Positions 1 to 7,249 of a DNA stretch of 11,316 bases are shown here, piece by piece. How positions within the stretch are numbered: position 1 is the first letter of the stretch; every line of letters starts with the position of its first letter. The notes below the pieces were generated by a model. The model was not told the DNA's origin and did no database searches. It saw only the letters and a list, made by a program, of their open reading frames with translations. The DNA comes from Chromera velia (Eukaryota > Sar > Chromeraceae). A program made the translations under genes and the position numbers. The stretch is from NCBI GenBank assembly GCA_018398765.1, contig JAHBMJ010003344.1:1-11316 (forward strand), given 5' to 3'.

Positions 1-15
1 ACCCCCCCCCCCCCC
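1..15 (+). repeat. Poly-C tract at the window edge
   Basis: A followed by 14 C. It lies downstream of the ALMT-like stop codon, in the presumed 3' region of that gene. Similar C/G homopolymers recur at 701-710, about 1166-1177 and about 1975-1986. Confidence 0.9.
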
Positions 16-76
16 TCCCAGAAGCATCCTGCGGGCAGGTAGGCAGGCATTCACCTCTCCCCCAGCGCCCCCCCGC

Positions 77-1750
77 CTATTTTCCTCCCGCATTCCCCTG
101 CCCTTGCCACCCCGTCTGCTCAGCACCCAACCCAAGTCTCGAGCTGCGACAGTGAGGAAGGGTGCTCTCCTGAGGCACCACCCCAACGACCTCACTCGTG
201 TCTCCCTCGACATCCTCCTCTCCCTCACTTCTCTCCTGTCTGTCAGGCCCCTCTCCTTCAATTTCATTTCCATCACTCCCCGGAGGAATGTCATCAGACA
301 CCGCACGGTCCCTCCTATACGTCGGTATCTCATCCTGACTCTGGGCGCGCCGCAACAAATCTCTGCGCGACCGGGGAGGACGGAAAATGGGTCCTGCTGC
401 CTCCCCCCCGACATTGTCACTGTCTCCTGCAGAGGAGGAAAGGACACGGCCTCTCTCTCTGTCTTCCTCTGACTGAGTTCCATTTCCTGTGGTCGTGGAA
501 GAGGACACACCCGATTGATCAAGTGTCGGGCTAGCAGCGGGCAAACGAACGATGATCGGAGGAGGCAAAGCCGAGTTCTCTGTCTCTCCCCTCGGCGCTG
601 CGGTCTCTACTGAGGCCTCACCTGGAAGGACGGTGACAACCTGTCCCCCCGAGTCACTTCCGCCCCCGCCAAACGCGGGGGGCCCTCCGAACCCCGGAGT
701 GGGGGGGGGGTTTCCGAATGGGGAGTCGGGGACTGCAAGGACATTTCTCCCCCCAGACTGCCAGCATGGAAACGTCTCGACCATTTTTCCATTCAGGGGT
801 TTCAGAGAAGGCTCTCTGAAAGGCATCATCTCATCGACGATCTGCGTTGAGACTTTGGCTTTGGAGACTGCAGTGAGAAAATACGGGAGGTCAGAGGCGC
901 TCTGTGCGTGTTTCAACGCGACAAACCCTGTGAGACCTGCCACTTCCAACAGTTCTGCAATCCATTCGAGGGGCTTCAGCTGACTTCCCGTTGACTGAGG
1001 GTTACTCCGCACGGCCGAAAAGGAGCCATGGGAGGAAACAAAGGAAGCTGAACCGTGTTCCGGCCCCTGTGCATGGGCTGCTGCTGCTGCTGCTGCTGTT
1101 GCTGTGTAGGTTCCATTCCCGCCCTCGAGCTTTTTCACTTCCTGCTGCGGGGCCTCACTAGGTCTCCCCCCCCCCTCCATTGCCTCAAGCCTTGTGGCCT
1201 CTCTTCGCAGGGCCCAAGCGGGCGGCTCTTCCCTATTGCAAAAGGAATCGGATCGGGATCGAGGCTCGAGGGGAGCGTGGGCAGAAGAGCTCTTTCTCAA
1301 ATTGGATCTCAATCGTCTCATCGTGGACTTCGGCTGCAGAACAGGACCCTTATTCCACCACGACTCCGCAGCGTCCTCGGGCAACGTGGAAGTGTCTAGG
1401 GCAAGCAGAACGGAAACCGGGGGGGCGAAACCCAACGCACTCGTGTGGAAATGTCGCAAGGCGGTTGTCTGAGGAGGATGGGCGATCGTCTCCTCGTCTT
1501 GAATGGCCATCATGGGCTCTGGCCCCGTCCCCCCCAACCCCCCACTCCCTCCGTCTCCCAACGGCCCTCCTTCCACTGCGTTGCGGACAGGAGAGGAAAG
1601 GAGAGAATCGGGAAGGACAAAAGAAGTGCAGGAGTGGGATGAATATCGGGTGCCCTTCCTGCCTCGCCTTGCTCTCTGAGTGTCGCCCCCCTCCTGGGTA
1701 TTCCAGGAGTCTTGAATCACAGCCTCCAGCTCGCAGCCCTTTGCAATCAC
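77..1750 (-). CDS. Exon 4 of the ALMT-like gene (low-complexity tail and stop)
   Basis: A single open exon of 557 codons plus TAG (77-79). It starts VIAKGCELEAVIQDSW, a probable last helix of the folded domain. Most of the rest is low complexity: Gly-rich (GDGGSGGLGG), Pro/Gly (NPPPTPGFGGPPAFGGGG), an Ala tract (TATAAAAAAAHAQ), and an acidic end (SEGEEDVEGDTSE). Two ordered-looking islands stand out: LKPLEWIAELLEVAGLTGFV with the following ~40 residues (roughly plus-strand 820-990), and basic phosphosite-like clusters (RRLRSNLRKSSS, RRDLLRRAQSQDE). Length without stops over 1.6 kb argues for real coding despite low complexity. Homopolymers (C/G runs at 701-710 and about 1166-1177) make assembly indels possible. 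Confidence 0.62.
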   Translation of the reverse strand: MIAKGCELEAVIQDSWNTQEGGDTQRARRGRKGTRYSSHSCTSFVLPDSLLSSPVRNAVEGGPLGDGGSGGLGGTGPEPMMAIQDEETIAHPPQTTALRHFHTSALGFAPPVSVLLALDTSTLPEDAAESWWNKGPVLQPKSTMRRLRSNLRKSSSAHAPLEPRSRSDSFCNREEPPAWALRREATRLEAMEGGGRPSEAPQQEVKKLEGGNGTYTATAAAAAAAHAQGPEHGSASFVSSHGSFSAVRSNPQSTGSQLKPLEWIAELLEVAGLTGFVALKHAQSASDLPYFLTAVSKAKVSTQIVDEMMPFREPSLKPLNGKMVETFPCWQSGGRNVLAVPDSPFGNPPPTPGFGGPPAFGGGGSDSGGQVVTVLPGEASVETAAPRGETENSALPPPIIVRLPAASPTLDQSGVSSSTTTGNGTQSEEDRERGRVLSSSAGDSDNVGGEAAGPIFRPPRSRRDLLRRAQSQDEIPTYRRDRAVSDDIPPGSDGNEIEGEGPDRQERSEGEEDVEGDTSEVVGVVPQESTLPHCRSSRLGLGAEQTGWQGQGNAGGK

Positions 1751-4435
1751 CTGCACGAACAGCAAACCAAACAGATGGGAGGATTCGAACAAGGAAAGAA
1801 ACAAAAGAACATCCACGCATCTACGGAGACGCAAGAAAGATGCCCGGAGTAATGGAGAGGGGGGGGAAAGACGAAAAAAAGAAGGCCAAATCTAGCGATA
1901 AACGTGTGGATTCATCTGAGGCGGACACACGAGGAATGAATGACGGCTTTCTTTTTGTGGAAGGAAGAGAAAGACCCCCCCCCCCGAAGAAAGAATGCTG
2001 TGAAAGAAAGGGGACACATGCAGAAGGAATTCGCCCTGTACATACATGTGACAGTTTCAGCTTCGTTGACACAAACCCGTCTTTCGAGTACTGGCTCCCA
2101 CGAGCTTGCAAGGAAGGAAACGAGTTCTCTTAATTCTCAGGCATCAACAAAGGAAGGAAGGAAGGAAGGAAGGAAGGAAGGAGGAATGACGGGCCCCCCT
2201 TGGCCCCTCCCTGAAAACTCTAGTCACGCTCCGACCTACCTGGGTGAGGAAGGGGACAACCTCGCGAGCGCACAGCCGCCCAGAGGCCAGACAGCCGAGA
2301 GCAGAAAGGAAGGCGCAAAGGGAGTTGACTCCTTCGTGCAGCTTTTGCAGTTTGTCTTTCGACAGTGCCTGCACTGTGTCTTGGTTGATGCCTGCATCCA
2401 TGCATACATGGAATCACGCAAGCAGTGAGTGAATTAAGTGAGCGGAGGGAAGGAGGGCCACTCAAGCAAGATGTGCACGAAAACGATGAAAGAAATAGCT
2501 TTCTGTGATTGGATTATTGTGCAGGGGGGGGGATTTTCAGAGCTCTACAGGAAAAAGGTGAGAAAGAAGACTGCATAAAAAAAGAAGAACAGAGGGAGGG
2601 AGGGAGGATGCATACATTGATTGATGCTTCGACCAGCAGTCTGAGCTGGGCGCTTCGATGAATACGCAAGCACGGAAAGAGAGATCGACGCAAGCAGGGT
2701 AAGTAGAGGGGAAGCGGTAGGCAGCCATCACTTCAGGTCAGGAGGGGACAAGAGCAAGGAGGGGAGGGTGGCTGGAGACAGAGAGAGAAAACGAGGAGGA
2801 AGAGGGAGATGAGTGATGTGTGAAAGGGGGGATAAAGAAAGGTACGTGCCTCTCTGCTTCTCTCTGACCCACACGTGTCTTTTAATGACTTCTATCGTAT
2901 GATCATGGAGATATTTGAAGGAGATGGAGCATCTGAGCAAGTGCGTGAGTGACTAATTGAGAGGAGGGGATAGATAGACAGACCTGCTGCGCAGACAAAG
3001 CAGACTCTCCAGAGTTCCTTCCCCACTTGATCTAGGACTCTGATCAAGTCCACACGCACATTCAGCTCGGCGTCGGGTTCCAAGTGGGAGTGTTTCGGTC
3101 GACCTGCTTGTGTCTCCTCACACCGAAACGGCGGTCGGTGTTTCTCTTTTTCCACTTCTCTTTCTCGGTCGGAGTCACCCCCGAAACTCTTCGCTCGCTC
3201 ACACCCCAAGCAACTGCAACGCCCCCAATTCAGAAAGACACAGACCTTATGCCACAACCTCCTGCGACATGCGCGAAAACGACGGAGAAAAATTCGAAAC
3301 CCGATTTCATGACGAGAGGCCGTCTCCAGATCTCGGCATTCTGCCAGTCTCATGTCAAGACCGTCGAGCGAACTCTTCAGCTCTTTGAAGAAAGTATTCG
3401 AGCTCTCGAGATCTGCAAATCTGTTGTAGGGGTCTTGCCACGTTCTCATGCGAGACAGTCGTCTCTGAGAAGAGGTGCTGGCCTCATGCATTGCACTGGC
3501 GGGCATACTGTCCCCCAATTTCTCCCCCATCCGCTCGACCAACTCCTTCACGTCTTCACAGGCCAACTCAATCCCCTCTGCCATACGCTGGGTGGCCATT
3601 GCGGGGAAAATCACACAGAGCATCAGGGAGGACGCAACACCTCCAAGGAAAATCGCAACCAGACGACCCACTGGCTTGTACCAGGAATCCGTCCAATTAC
3701 AGATGTTATCTCTGCCGCAGTCGAAAGCCGTCTCCCCGAGGAGGGGGAGTGTGAAAATGGCAACGTTGAAAACATAGTCATGGGACGTTAACTTGATTTG
3801 GAAGCCAGCGAAGATAAAGCCACAGAAGAACAGGTACACAAAGTAAACGATCACAGCAAGAGGCGAGATGTGCCCCGTCAGACCCTGTTCCTGTTGCGCA
3901 CTTCCGATGGCACGAATGATAAAGATGATCACAAATGCCATCACGGAGGCAACGCAAGTGCCTGCTAATCGGAGCACGGCCTTCCTCAAGCTCGCACCCA
4001 TGTTCTTCTCAACGACCAAGACCATCGTGATGATGATCCAAGACTGCAAACACAGAAGGCACAAAGGCAACCACACAGAAGAGGGAGACGGTGACATGTA
4101 TGTCGTAAACGGCGCAGATGATGCACACATGAGCGAGCTTTAGGCAGGCAGCTTACCGTAGCAGATGGATCATACGACTTGAGCCACTTATGGACTGGGT
4201 CAACGCTTGATAACAAAGACGCCACGCCCATGATGATGCCGAGCTGGAAGCAGACCTTCGAGTTCAAATACCCGAGGCCTGTACATCTTCCCAAGGTGTA
4301 GATACCAAAACGAAAGGGTCTTGGCTTCTTCTTGTCTTCGGCTATGGCCGCAAGCACTGCACTGTTCTTGGCACATGTCTTGTCTCCGTAAGGATGCTCA
4401 AAAAGGAACTTCCTGGGTGGGGCGGGTTCTTCCAT
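77..4435 (-). CDS. ALMT/FUSC-like membrane anion channel or aromatic-acid exporter, four exons
   Basis: Proposed exons, in transcription order: 4435-4157, 4043-2984, 2391-2240, 1750-77. Donor/acceptor pairs are ACG|GTAAGC with TTTGCAG, GCAG|GTCTGT with GGATGCAG, CCAG|GTAGGT with TTCGTGCAG; phases 0, 1 and 0 match and the sum is 1055 codons including TAG. The start at 4435 has A at -3 and G at +4, with an in-frame TGA 25 nt upstream. The N-terminal ~300 residues show six hydrophobic helices: VCFQLGIIMGVASLL, SWIIITMVLVVE followed by KNMGASLRKAVLR, CVASVMAFVIIFII, PLAVIVYFVYLFF, VFNVAIFTLPLLG and VGRLVAIFLGGVASSLMLC. The second helix and its G-A-S-L-x-K-x-x-x-R follow-up resemble plant aluminium-activated malate transporters (WAVMTVVVVFE...GATLxKGLNR). 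WQDPYNRF sits where ALMTs carry WEPxHGxF. The rest is a helical cytosolic part, then ~500 residues of Ser/Gly/Pro/Glu-rich tail. By family this would move organic or inorganic anions across a membrane; the substrate is unknown. A bacterial-type FUSC exporter origin is the alternative. The GTCTGT donor is the weakest junction. Confidence 0.72.
1078..1104 (+). repeat. CTG/CAG trinucleotide repeat coding poly-Ala
   Basis: Seven perfect CTG units followed by TTG CTG on the plus strand. Read on the minus strand in the ALMT-like frame these are GCA codons, giving the Ala run in the tail. Unit number may vary between strains. Confidence 0.9.
1751..2239 (-). other. Intron 3 of the ALMT-like gene (489 nt) with (TTCC)n
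   Basis: Between a GTAGGT donor and the acceptor TTTGCTGTTCGTGCAG on the minus strand. It holds a perfect GGAA/TTCC tetranucleotide array (plus-strand 2150-2182) and C/G homopolymers near 1975-1986 and 1860-1867. No gene seen inside. Confidence 0.55.
2150..2182 (+). repeat. (GGAA)n microsatellite inside an intron
   Basis: About eight uninterrupted AAGG/GGAA units. On the sense strand of the surrounding gene this reads TTCC, the same orientation relative to transcription as the larger array at 6002-6116. Confidence 0.92.
2240..2391 (-). CDS. Exon 3 of the ALMT-like gene (cytosolic helical hairpin)
   Basis: A 152-nt exon bounded by ATGCAG and a strong CAG|GTAGGT donor. It codes for INQDTVQALSKDKLQKLHEG, then a hydrophobic stretch VNSLCAFLSALGCLASGRLC and AREVVPFLTQ. 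It looks like two packed amphipathic helices continuing the C-terminal cytosolic domain seen in FUSC/ALMT proteins. Entry in phase 1 and exit in phase 0 agree with the neighbours. An alternative acceptor 15 nt inside the exon (GTGCAG) would need a different upstream donor. Confidence 0.62.
2392..2983 (-). other. Intron 2 of the ALMT-like gene (592 nt)
   Basis: No coding signal of its own. The transcribed sense (minus) strand is strongly pyrimidine-rich: the plus strand shows runs such as GAGGGAGGGAGGGAGG near 2592-2607 and purine-rich blocks at 2730-2810. A G homopolymer lies at about 2525-2532. The intron ends on the sense strand in GTATGCATGGATGCAG at 2392. Confidence 0.5.
2984..4043 (-). 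CDS. Exon 2 of the ALMT-like gene (helices 2-6 and cytosolic region)
   Basis: The largest membrane-coding exon, with five of the six predicted helices. Then comes an amphipathic helix (MAEGIELACEDVKELVERMG), a Ser-rich basic patch with RRLSR (a possible basophilic kinase site; inference), and the WQDPYNRF segment aligned by position with the ALMT WEP motif. Next is a Cys-rich patch (CVFLNWGRCSCLGC), a strongly charged linker (REREVEKEKHR), and a final helix VDLIRVLDQVGKELWR that leads into exon 3. The donor GCAG|GTCTGT was chosen because its phase (1) matches the exon 3 acceptor. Confidence 0.68.
4157..4435 (-). CDS. Exon 1 of the ALMT-like gene (start codon, first helix)
   Basis: This exon codes for 93 residues: a hydrophilic, Lys/Pro-rich N-terminus followed by the first membrane helix (about residues 62-78). 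It ends KSYDPSAT just before a strong GTAAGC donor. In plant ALMTs the same spacing (a helix, then a ~12-residue loop with P and G, then W-x-x-x-T-V) separates helices 1 and 2, which supports the junction to SWIIITMVLVVE in the next exon. The intron, 4044-4156, is 113 nt and ends in a pyrimidine-rich CTTCTGTGTTTGCAG acceptor. Confidence 0.7.
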
Positions 4436-5100
4436 CTTTCTCTTCTCGTACGGCTTCTCTCACTTCTGCTCCTTTGTCTGCTACCTCTGCATCTCTTACG
4501 ACGTGGAGCATTAAACGTAAACAAACTCTCCTCTTCGCATGATTCAGCCACGTTGTCCGCTAGTCTTCGATGGCAGTTTGCTGAACGGAGAGGGAGACTG
4601 CTAAAGAACGACTATATCAGTTCTCCGAGAATACGGTGACACATCGGTGACACACACAAAACGGCATACATGCAGGCACGCATACAGCCGCTATTACAGC
4701 GGCATACTGCATGATGAAGATTTTTCGTGTCCCTGAATTGGCCCCGCACAGACGCTTTCGTTTTGGCCCGGAAAGCGAAGTGTCACTCGACAAAGCGATA
4801 CAAAGCGCTGTTTGAATGCATGTCGCGATTCAAGGATCGAGATTTGTCCGCTCTATCTGTATTCATATGTATCAGTCCTACACTGCCGCTTTCCTCCACA
4901 TTGTGCAATATGAGAAGTTGAGGAACATGAGCGCCTGCCTTCTTTTCCATAGAATTCGGTGCCACATGTGAGTTCACCTCCTTGATCCAGCTCTATCACG
5001 TAGGATTTGGTATCGAGGTTGGTCCTAACGTCCGCGTGTCAGGACAGAAGACCTTTGCTCTTTTGAACAAGTTCCCTTAATCCATTCTCGATTTTTCAAT
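4436..5100. promoter_or_regulatory. Divergent intergenic region (presumed bidirectional promoter)
   Basis: It separates the ALMT-like gene (minus) from the 5101 gene (plus), so both promoters should lie here. Visible structure: tandem CGGTGACACA at 4634-4643 and 4645-4654 (11-nt period), and a perfect hairpin GCCGCT-ATTAC-AGCGGC at 4687-4703. A branch-point-like CTAAC followed by GTGTCAG (5025-5042) could mark an intron in the 5' UTR. No convincing TATA box or coding frame found. Confidence 0.4.
4634..4654 (+). repeat. Tandem CGGTGACACA motif
   Basis: Two exact decamers separated by a single T in the shared upstream region of two divergent genes. It could be a paired transcription-factor site, or chance. 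Confidence 0.5.
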
Positions 5101-5751
5101 ATGTTTGGAAGTATGAGGCGAGGGGGGCCAGGCAGGGAATTTTTGGATGCTTTAGGTAAGATCGCAAGACTTGATGCCGACTCTGCTGCTTCCTCGAACC
5201 CTTCCATCGAGGAGTTGGAGAAGGCGGAGGAGTTGCTGAAATCTGCCCGACGGAGCCTGGCACTCCAAGGAAGAGACAAGGCCCTCGAAGCACTGTGCGA
5301 CCATATCTTCGTAACATTCGATGCTACAGAAGAGGAGCTCTGTCGACATTCGGTCAGGAGGATGCTCTGGAATGTGAAGACTCAGAGCGTCTCTGAGCGA
5401 ATCGACCCGACGCATCCACAGGACCAGATACAACTCTTCCACGATCTAGGCGAATTGGACGACAACGCTAGAGCCACTCAACGTGTGTACGAGATTGACG
5501 TTGAGGTTCTAGGAATGGAGTTCAAATTTGTGGGTTCAGTCTTCAGGCCTCCCGGCGATCTTCCTGCAGGGATTGAGCAGAACGCCGGCTTTGTGGAAGA
5601 GCTCCGGGGTCTCTCCGGGTACTTCAACCTGGAGCCCTTTGCTGAGGTGTTCCTGAGAAGGGGAGAAATAAAGGTGGATGCAGACAGCAGATATCCCACA
5701 CTGCAAACATTCGCAGAGAAATGGTCAATGAGCCAGCCTGAAGAGGACTAG
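5101..5751 (+). CDS. Unrecognised 216-residue protein (or first exon of a longer one)
   Basis: ATG with A at -3, open for 216 codons to TAG at 5749-5751; the frame upstream is open back to TAA at 5026. Composition is that of a soluble, mixed alpha/beta protein with no signal peptide or membrane helix. Residues ~36-72 (IEELEKAEELLKSARRSLAL...) look like a charged helix or coiled coil. Residues ~130-160 (RVYEIDVEVLGMEFKFVGSV) look like beta strands. The end carries EPFAEVFLRRGEIKVDADSR. I do not recognise a family. A good GTAAGA sequence at 5156 lies in frame, but the frame stays protein-like across it, so I leave it unspliced. A weak donor at 5724 (ATG|GTCAAT, phase 2) matches the phase of the 6219 acceptor. 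If used, it would skip the last 9 codons and the stop and join this frame to the next exons, about 340 residues in all. Confidence 0.7.
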   Translation: MFGSMRRGGPGREFLDALGKIARLDADSAASSNPSIEELEKAEELLKSARRSLALQGRDKALEALCDHIFVTFDATEEELCRHSVRRMLWNVKTQSVSERIDPTHPQDQIQLFHDLGELDDNARATQRVYEIDVEVLGMEFKFVGSVFRPPGDLPAGIEQNAGFVEELRGLSGYFNLEPFAEVFLRRGEIKVDADSRYPTLQTFAEKWSMSQPEED

Positions 5752-6001
5752 GCGCCTTTGTTTTTTTCTTTTCGTGAATGAAGTGTTTAGATTTTGATTC
5801 AGAGAAGACTGGCACTAACTAGAGGAAGCAACAAGAAGAACCTCCCTTGCAGAGTCACCCACCGTATGCGTAGATGAACTGCACAGTCGTCTGAAGAGAA
5901 ACGATTTTGTAAAAGGGATTTTGAAAGTCGGAGTGGGACACCGCCCCTCAAATCTCCTCGCGCTACATGAATCTCTTCCCCTTACTTTTCCCCCTTCCGT
6001 T

Positions 6002-6116
6002 CTTCCTTCCTTCCTTCCTTCCTTCCTTCCTTCCTTCCTTCCTTCCTTCCTTCCTTCCTTCCTTCCCTTCCTTCCTTCCTTCCTTCCTTCCTTCCCTTCC
6101 TTTCTTCCTTCCTTCT
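6002..6116 (+). repeat. (TTCC)n microsatellite, ~115 bp
   Basis: Nearly pure TTCC units with three CCC or TTTC interruptions toward the right end. A polypurine/polypyrimidine mirror tract of this kind can form triplex (H-) DNA; that is known chemistry, not evidence that it does so here. Confidence 0.95.
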
Positions 6117-6138
6117 TTGCACACTTAATTTCTGCATG

Positions 6139-6181
6139 GTTGATTGATTGATTGATTCGGATTGATTGATTGATTGATTCG

Positions 6182-6210
<29 letters not shown>
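6139..6210 (+). repeat. (ATTG)n microsatellite abutting a splice acceptor
   Basis: Three blocks of ATTG/GATT units separated twice by CGG, ending 8 nt before the presumed AG at 6217-6218. Each unit contains TTGAT, which fits the branch-point consensus YTRAY. Confidence 0.92.
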
Positions 6211-6213
<3 letters not shown>

Positions 6214-6218
6214 CGCAG

Positions 6219-6387
6219 GACAAAGGACGCCGACTTCAACGAAGAGAACCCGCACAGCTGGATCATCGCTGCCCGAATCATTGTGGTGGCCCTCGTCAAA
6301 ATGCTCCGAAACAAATTCATAGAAGTACGACGGCAAGACTTGTCCCAGGGGTGCGTGGTCGTGCACCACGTCATGGAGTTCTTTGAG
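6219..6387 (+). CDS. Internal exon of an unrecognised gene
   Basis: Acceptor AATCGCAG, entry phase 2, 56 full codons, exit phase 0 at TTTGAG|GTCGGT. It codes for TKDADFNEENPHSW, then IIAARIIVVALVKMLRNKFI and VRRQDLSQGCVVVHHVMEFFE. It looks like two buried amphipathic helices, as in helical-repeat or scaffold proteins; the hydrophobic run is too mixed with charge for a clear membrane helix. Splicing to 7070 gives MEFFE-KYMYCWEPD without changing phase. No ATG opens the exon, so an upstream exon is required. The 5101 frame is the nearest candidate (joining would restore a Trp codon across the junction). Family unknown. Confidence 0.62.
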
Positions 6388-6464
6388 GTCGGTCGGTCTT
6401 CTGTGCTGCATGGGTGTAAATGAATCATGGCGAGACTCAGAATGTTCCTTTCAAAATGAGCAGC

Positions 6465-6575
6465 TAGGGAATACTCGATCCGTCAGGCATCAACATGCAT
6501 GCATGCGTTTATTTTTTTATTTTATTCTGTATAGGGAATACTCGATCCATCAGGCAGGGCGTCAACATGCATGCA
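6465..6575 (+). repeat. Local direct duplication (39 and 44 bp copies)
   Basis: Copy 1 at 6465-6503 and copy 2 at 6532-6575 share TAGGGAATACTCGATCC, TCAGGCA and TCAACATGCATGCA. Copy 2 differs by one G/A change and a 5-nt insertion (GGGCG). The spacer is T-rich. Intronic. Confidence 0.9.
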
Positions 6576-6625
6576 ACTTCGGTTTCTTTCCTGTGCATGA
6601 CAAAGAGCGGGTGGGTTGTAGAGGA

Positions 6626-6648
6626 CTTCTCTTCTCTTCTCTTCTCTT
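6626..6648 (+). repeat. (TTCTC)n short tandem repeat
   Basis: About four and a half pentanucleotide units inside the intron. Confidence 0.8.
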
Positions 6649-7069
6649 TCACTCGTGCTCAGTCCCGCTGATCTGAAAATGAAAAGCAAGAAATTTACAG
6701 GGTTTTTCAACTCTTGCTATTGTGCCTCGCGTTCTTGCGAAAAAGAGAGGATCTTCGAAGCTTTTACAGGGAGGCCATTAATTAGGAACCCACTTGAGTG
6801 CATGCAGTCCTTTCCCCTTTTCTCCCCTCTTCTTTCCCCGCCAAATTCTAAGAGAGAGTCCACGTGCAAGGGACAGTACCGAATGCAGGGCTCCCTTTTG
6901 TGACTCTGCCTTCCAGTTCTTTCTCTTACACATGCACTCGGACACTCTCTGACGTGTCGCTTTTTCTGAAACCCTTCAACGCAGCCATTGACACCCTCCC
7001 TCTCTCACTGGTTCCCTCTGCCCACCCCCTTCTCTCTTTGTGTGTCCTTCCGTCCTTCCGTCCGTGCAG

Positions 7070-7249
7070 AAGTACATGTACTGCTGGGAGCCCGACGCAG
7101 CCGAGTTCGACGACGCAGAGGGAATGGACCGCATTACTGAAGAGACTCAATCAACGACCTTCGCCGGAGACGGAGACGGGCAGAGGGGCGAGGAGGAAGA
7201 CGGCATCGAAGAAATTGACCAAGACGAAGAGGAGCAGGACGGAGTCGAA
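7070..7249 (+). CDS. Acidic exon of the same unrecognised gene
   Basis: A 180-nt exon, phase 0 at both ends: acceptor TCCGTGCAG|AAG and donor GAA|GTGAGA. It codes for KYMYCWEPDAAEFDDAEGMD, then RITEETQSTTFAGDGDGQRG, then a highly acidic tail (EEEDGIEEIDQDEEEQDGVE). The first third looks folded and continues the helices of the previous exon; the rest should be disordered and very negative. Such tails occur on histone- or ribosome-binding and chaperone-type proteins, but that alone assigns no function. If the intron is retained, the frame runs on to TGA near 7408. Confidence 0.62.

Larger units (their letters stand above)
5752..6218 (+). other. Non-coding stretch or intron with two large microsatellites
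   Basis: Between the 5101 frame and the 6219 exon. It starts with a T-rich run after the stop, contains the (TTCC)n and (ATTG)n arrays, and ends in TTGAATCGCAG. It is either the 3' flank of one gene plus the intron of the next, or a single intron. Confidence 0.5.
6388..7069 (+). other. Intron (682 nt) with a local duplication and pyrimidine tracts
   Basis: It runs from GTCGGT to TTCCGTCCGTGCAG. It contains the direct repeat at 6465/6532, a (TTCTC)n stretch at 6626-6648, and long CT-rich blocks (6806-6840, 6990-7062). No coding signal recognised. Confidence 0.5.

Noticed and set aside
1778-1795. tRNA-like T-loop (GTTCGAATCC on the minus strand)
   Set aside because: The T-stem does not pair and no anticodon arm or acceptor stem is found around it.
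104-2133. Several plus-strand frames of 65-317 codons opposite exon 4 and intron 3
   Set aside because: Shadows of the GC-rich minus-strand gene; they contain no domain and run through homopolymers and intron sequence.
2537-2940. Small minus-strand frames inside intron 2
   Set aside because: Ser/Leu/Pro-rich translations of pyrimidine tracts, with no splice phases that fit the gene.
3084-3791. 235-codon plus-strand frame
   Set aside because: Antisense to exon 2 of the ALMT-like gene, whose membrane helices are clear on the minus strand.
5154-5160. Strong-looking donor TTTAG|GTAAGA inside the 5101 frame
   Set aside because: The reading frame remains protein-like for nearly 200 more codons across it, and no matching acceptor gives a better product.
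5853-5926. Possible small exon (SPTVCVDELHSRLKRNDFVKG...) after a CCCTTGCAG acceptor
   Set aside because: Its only donors are phase 0, which does not fit the phase-2 acceptor at 6219, and no phase-1 partner upstream is convincing.
6002-6210. CRISPR-like array
   Set aside because: These are tetranucleotide microsatellites without spacers, in a eukaryotic intron.
5815-6411. Minus-strand frame with Lys/Glu/Gly repeats and Ile-Asn-Gln repeats
   Set aside because: It is the reverse translation of the TTCC and ATTG microsatellites and of the opposite strand of the 6219 exon.
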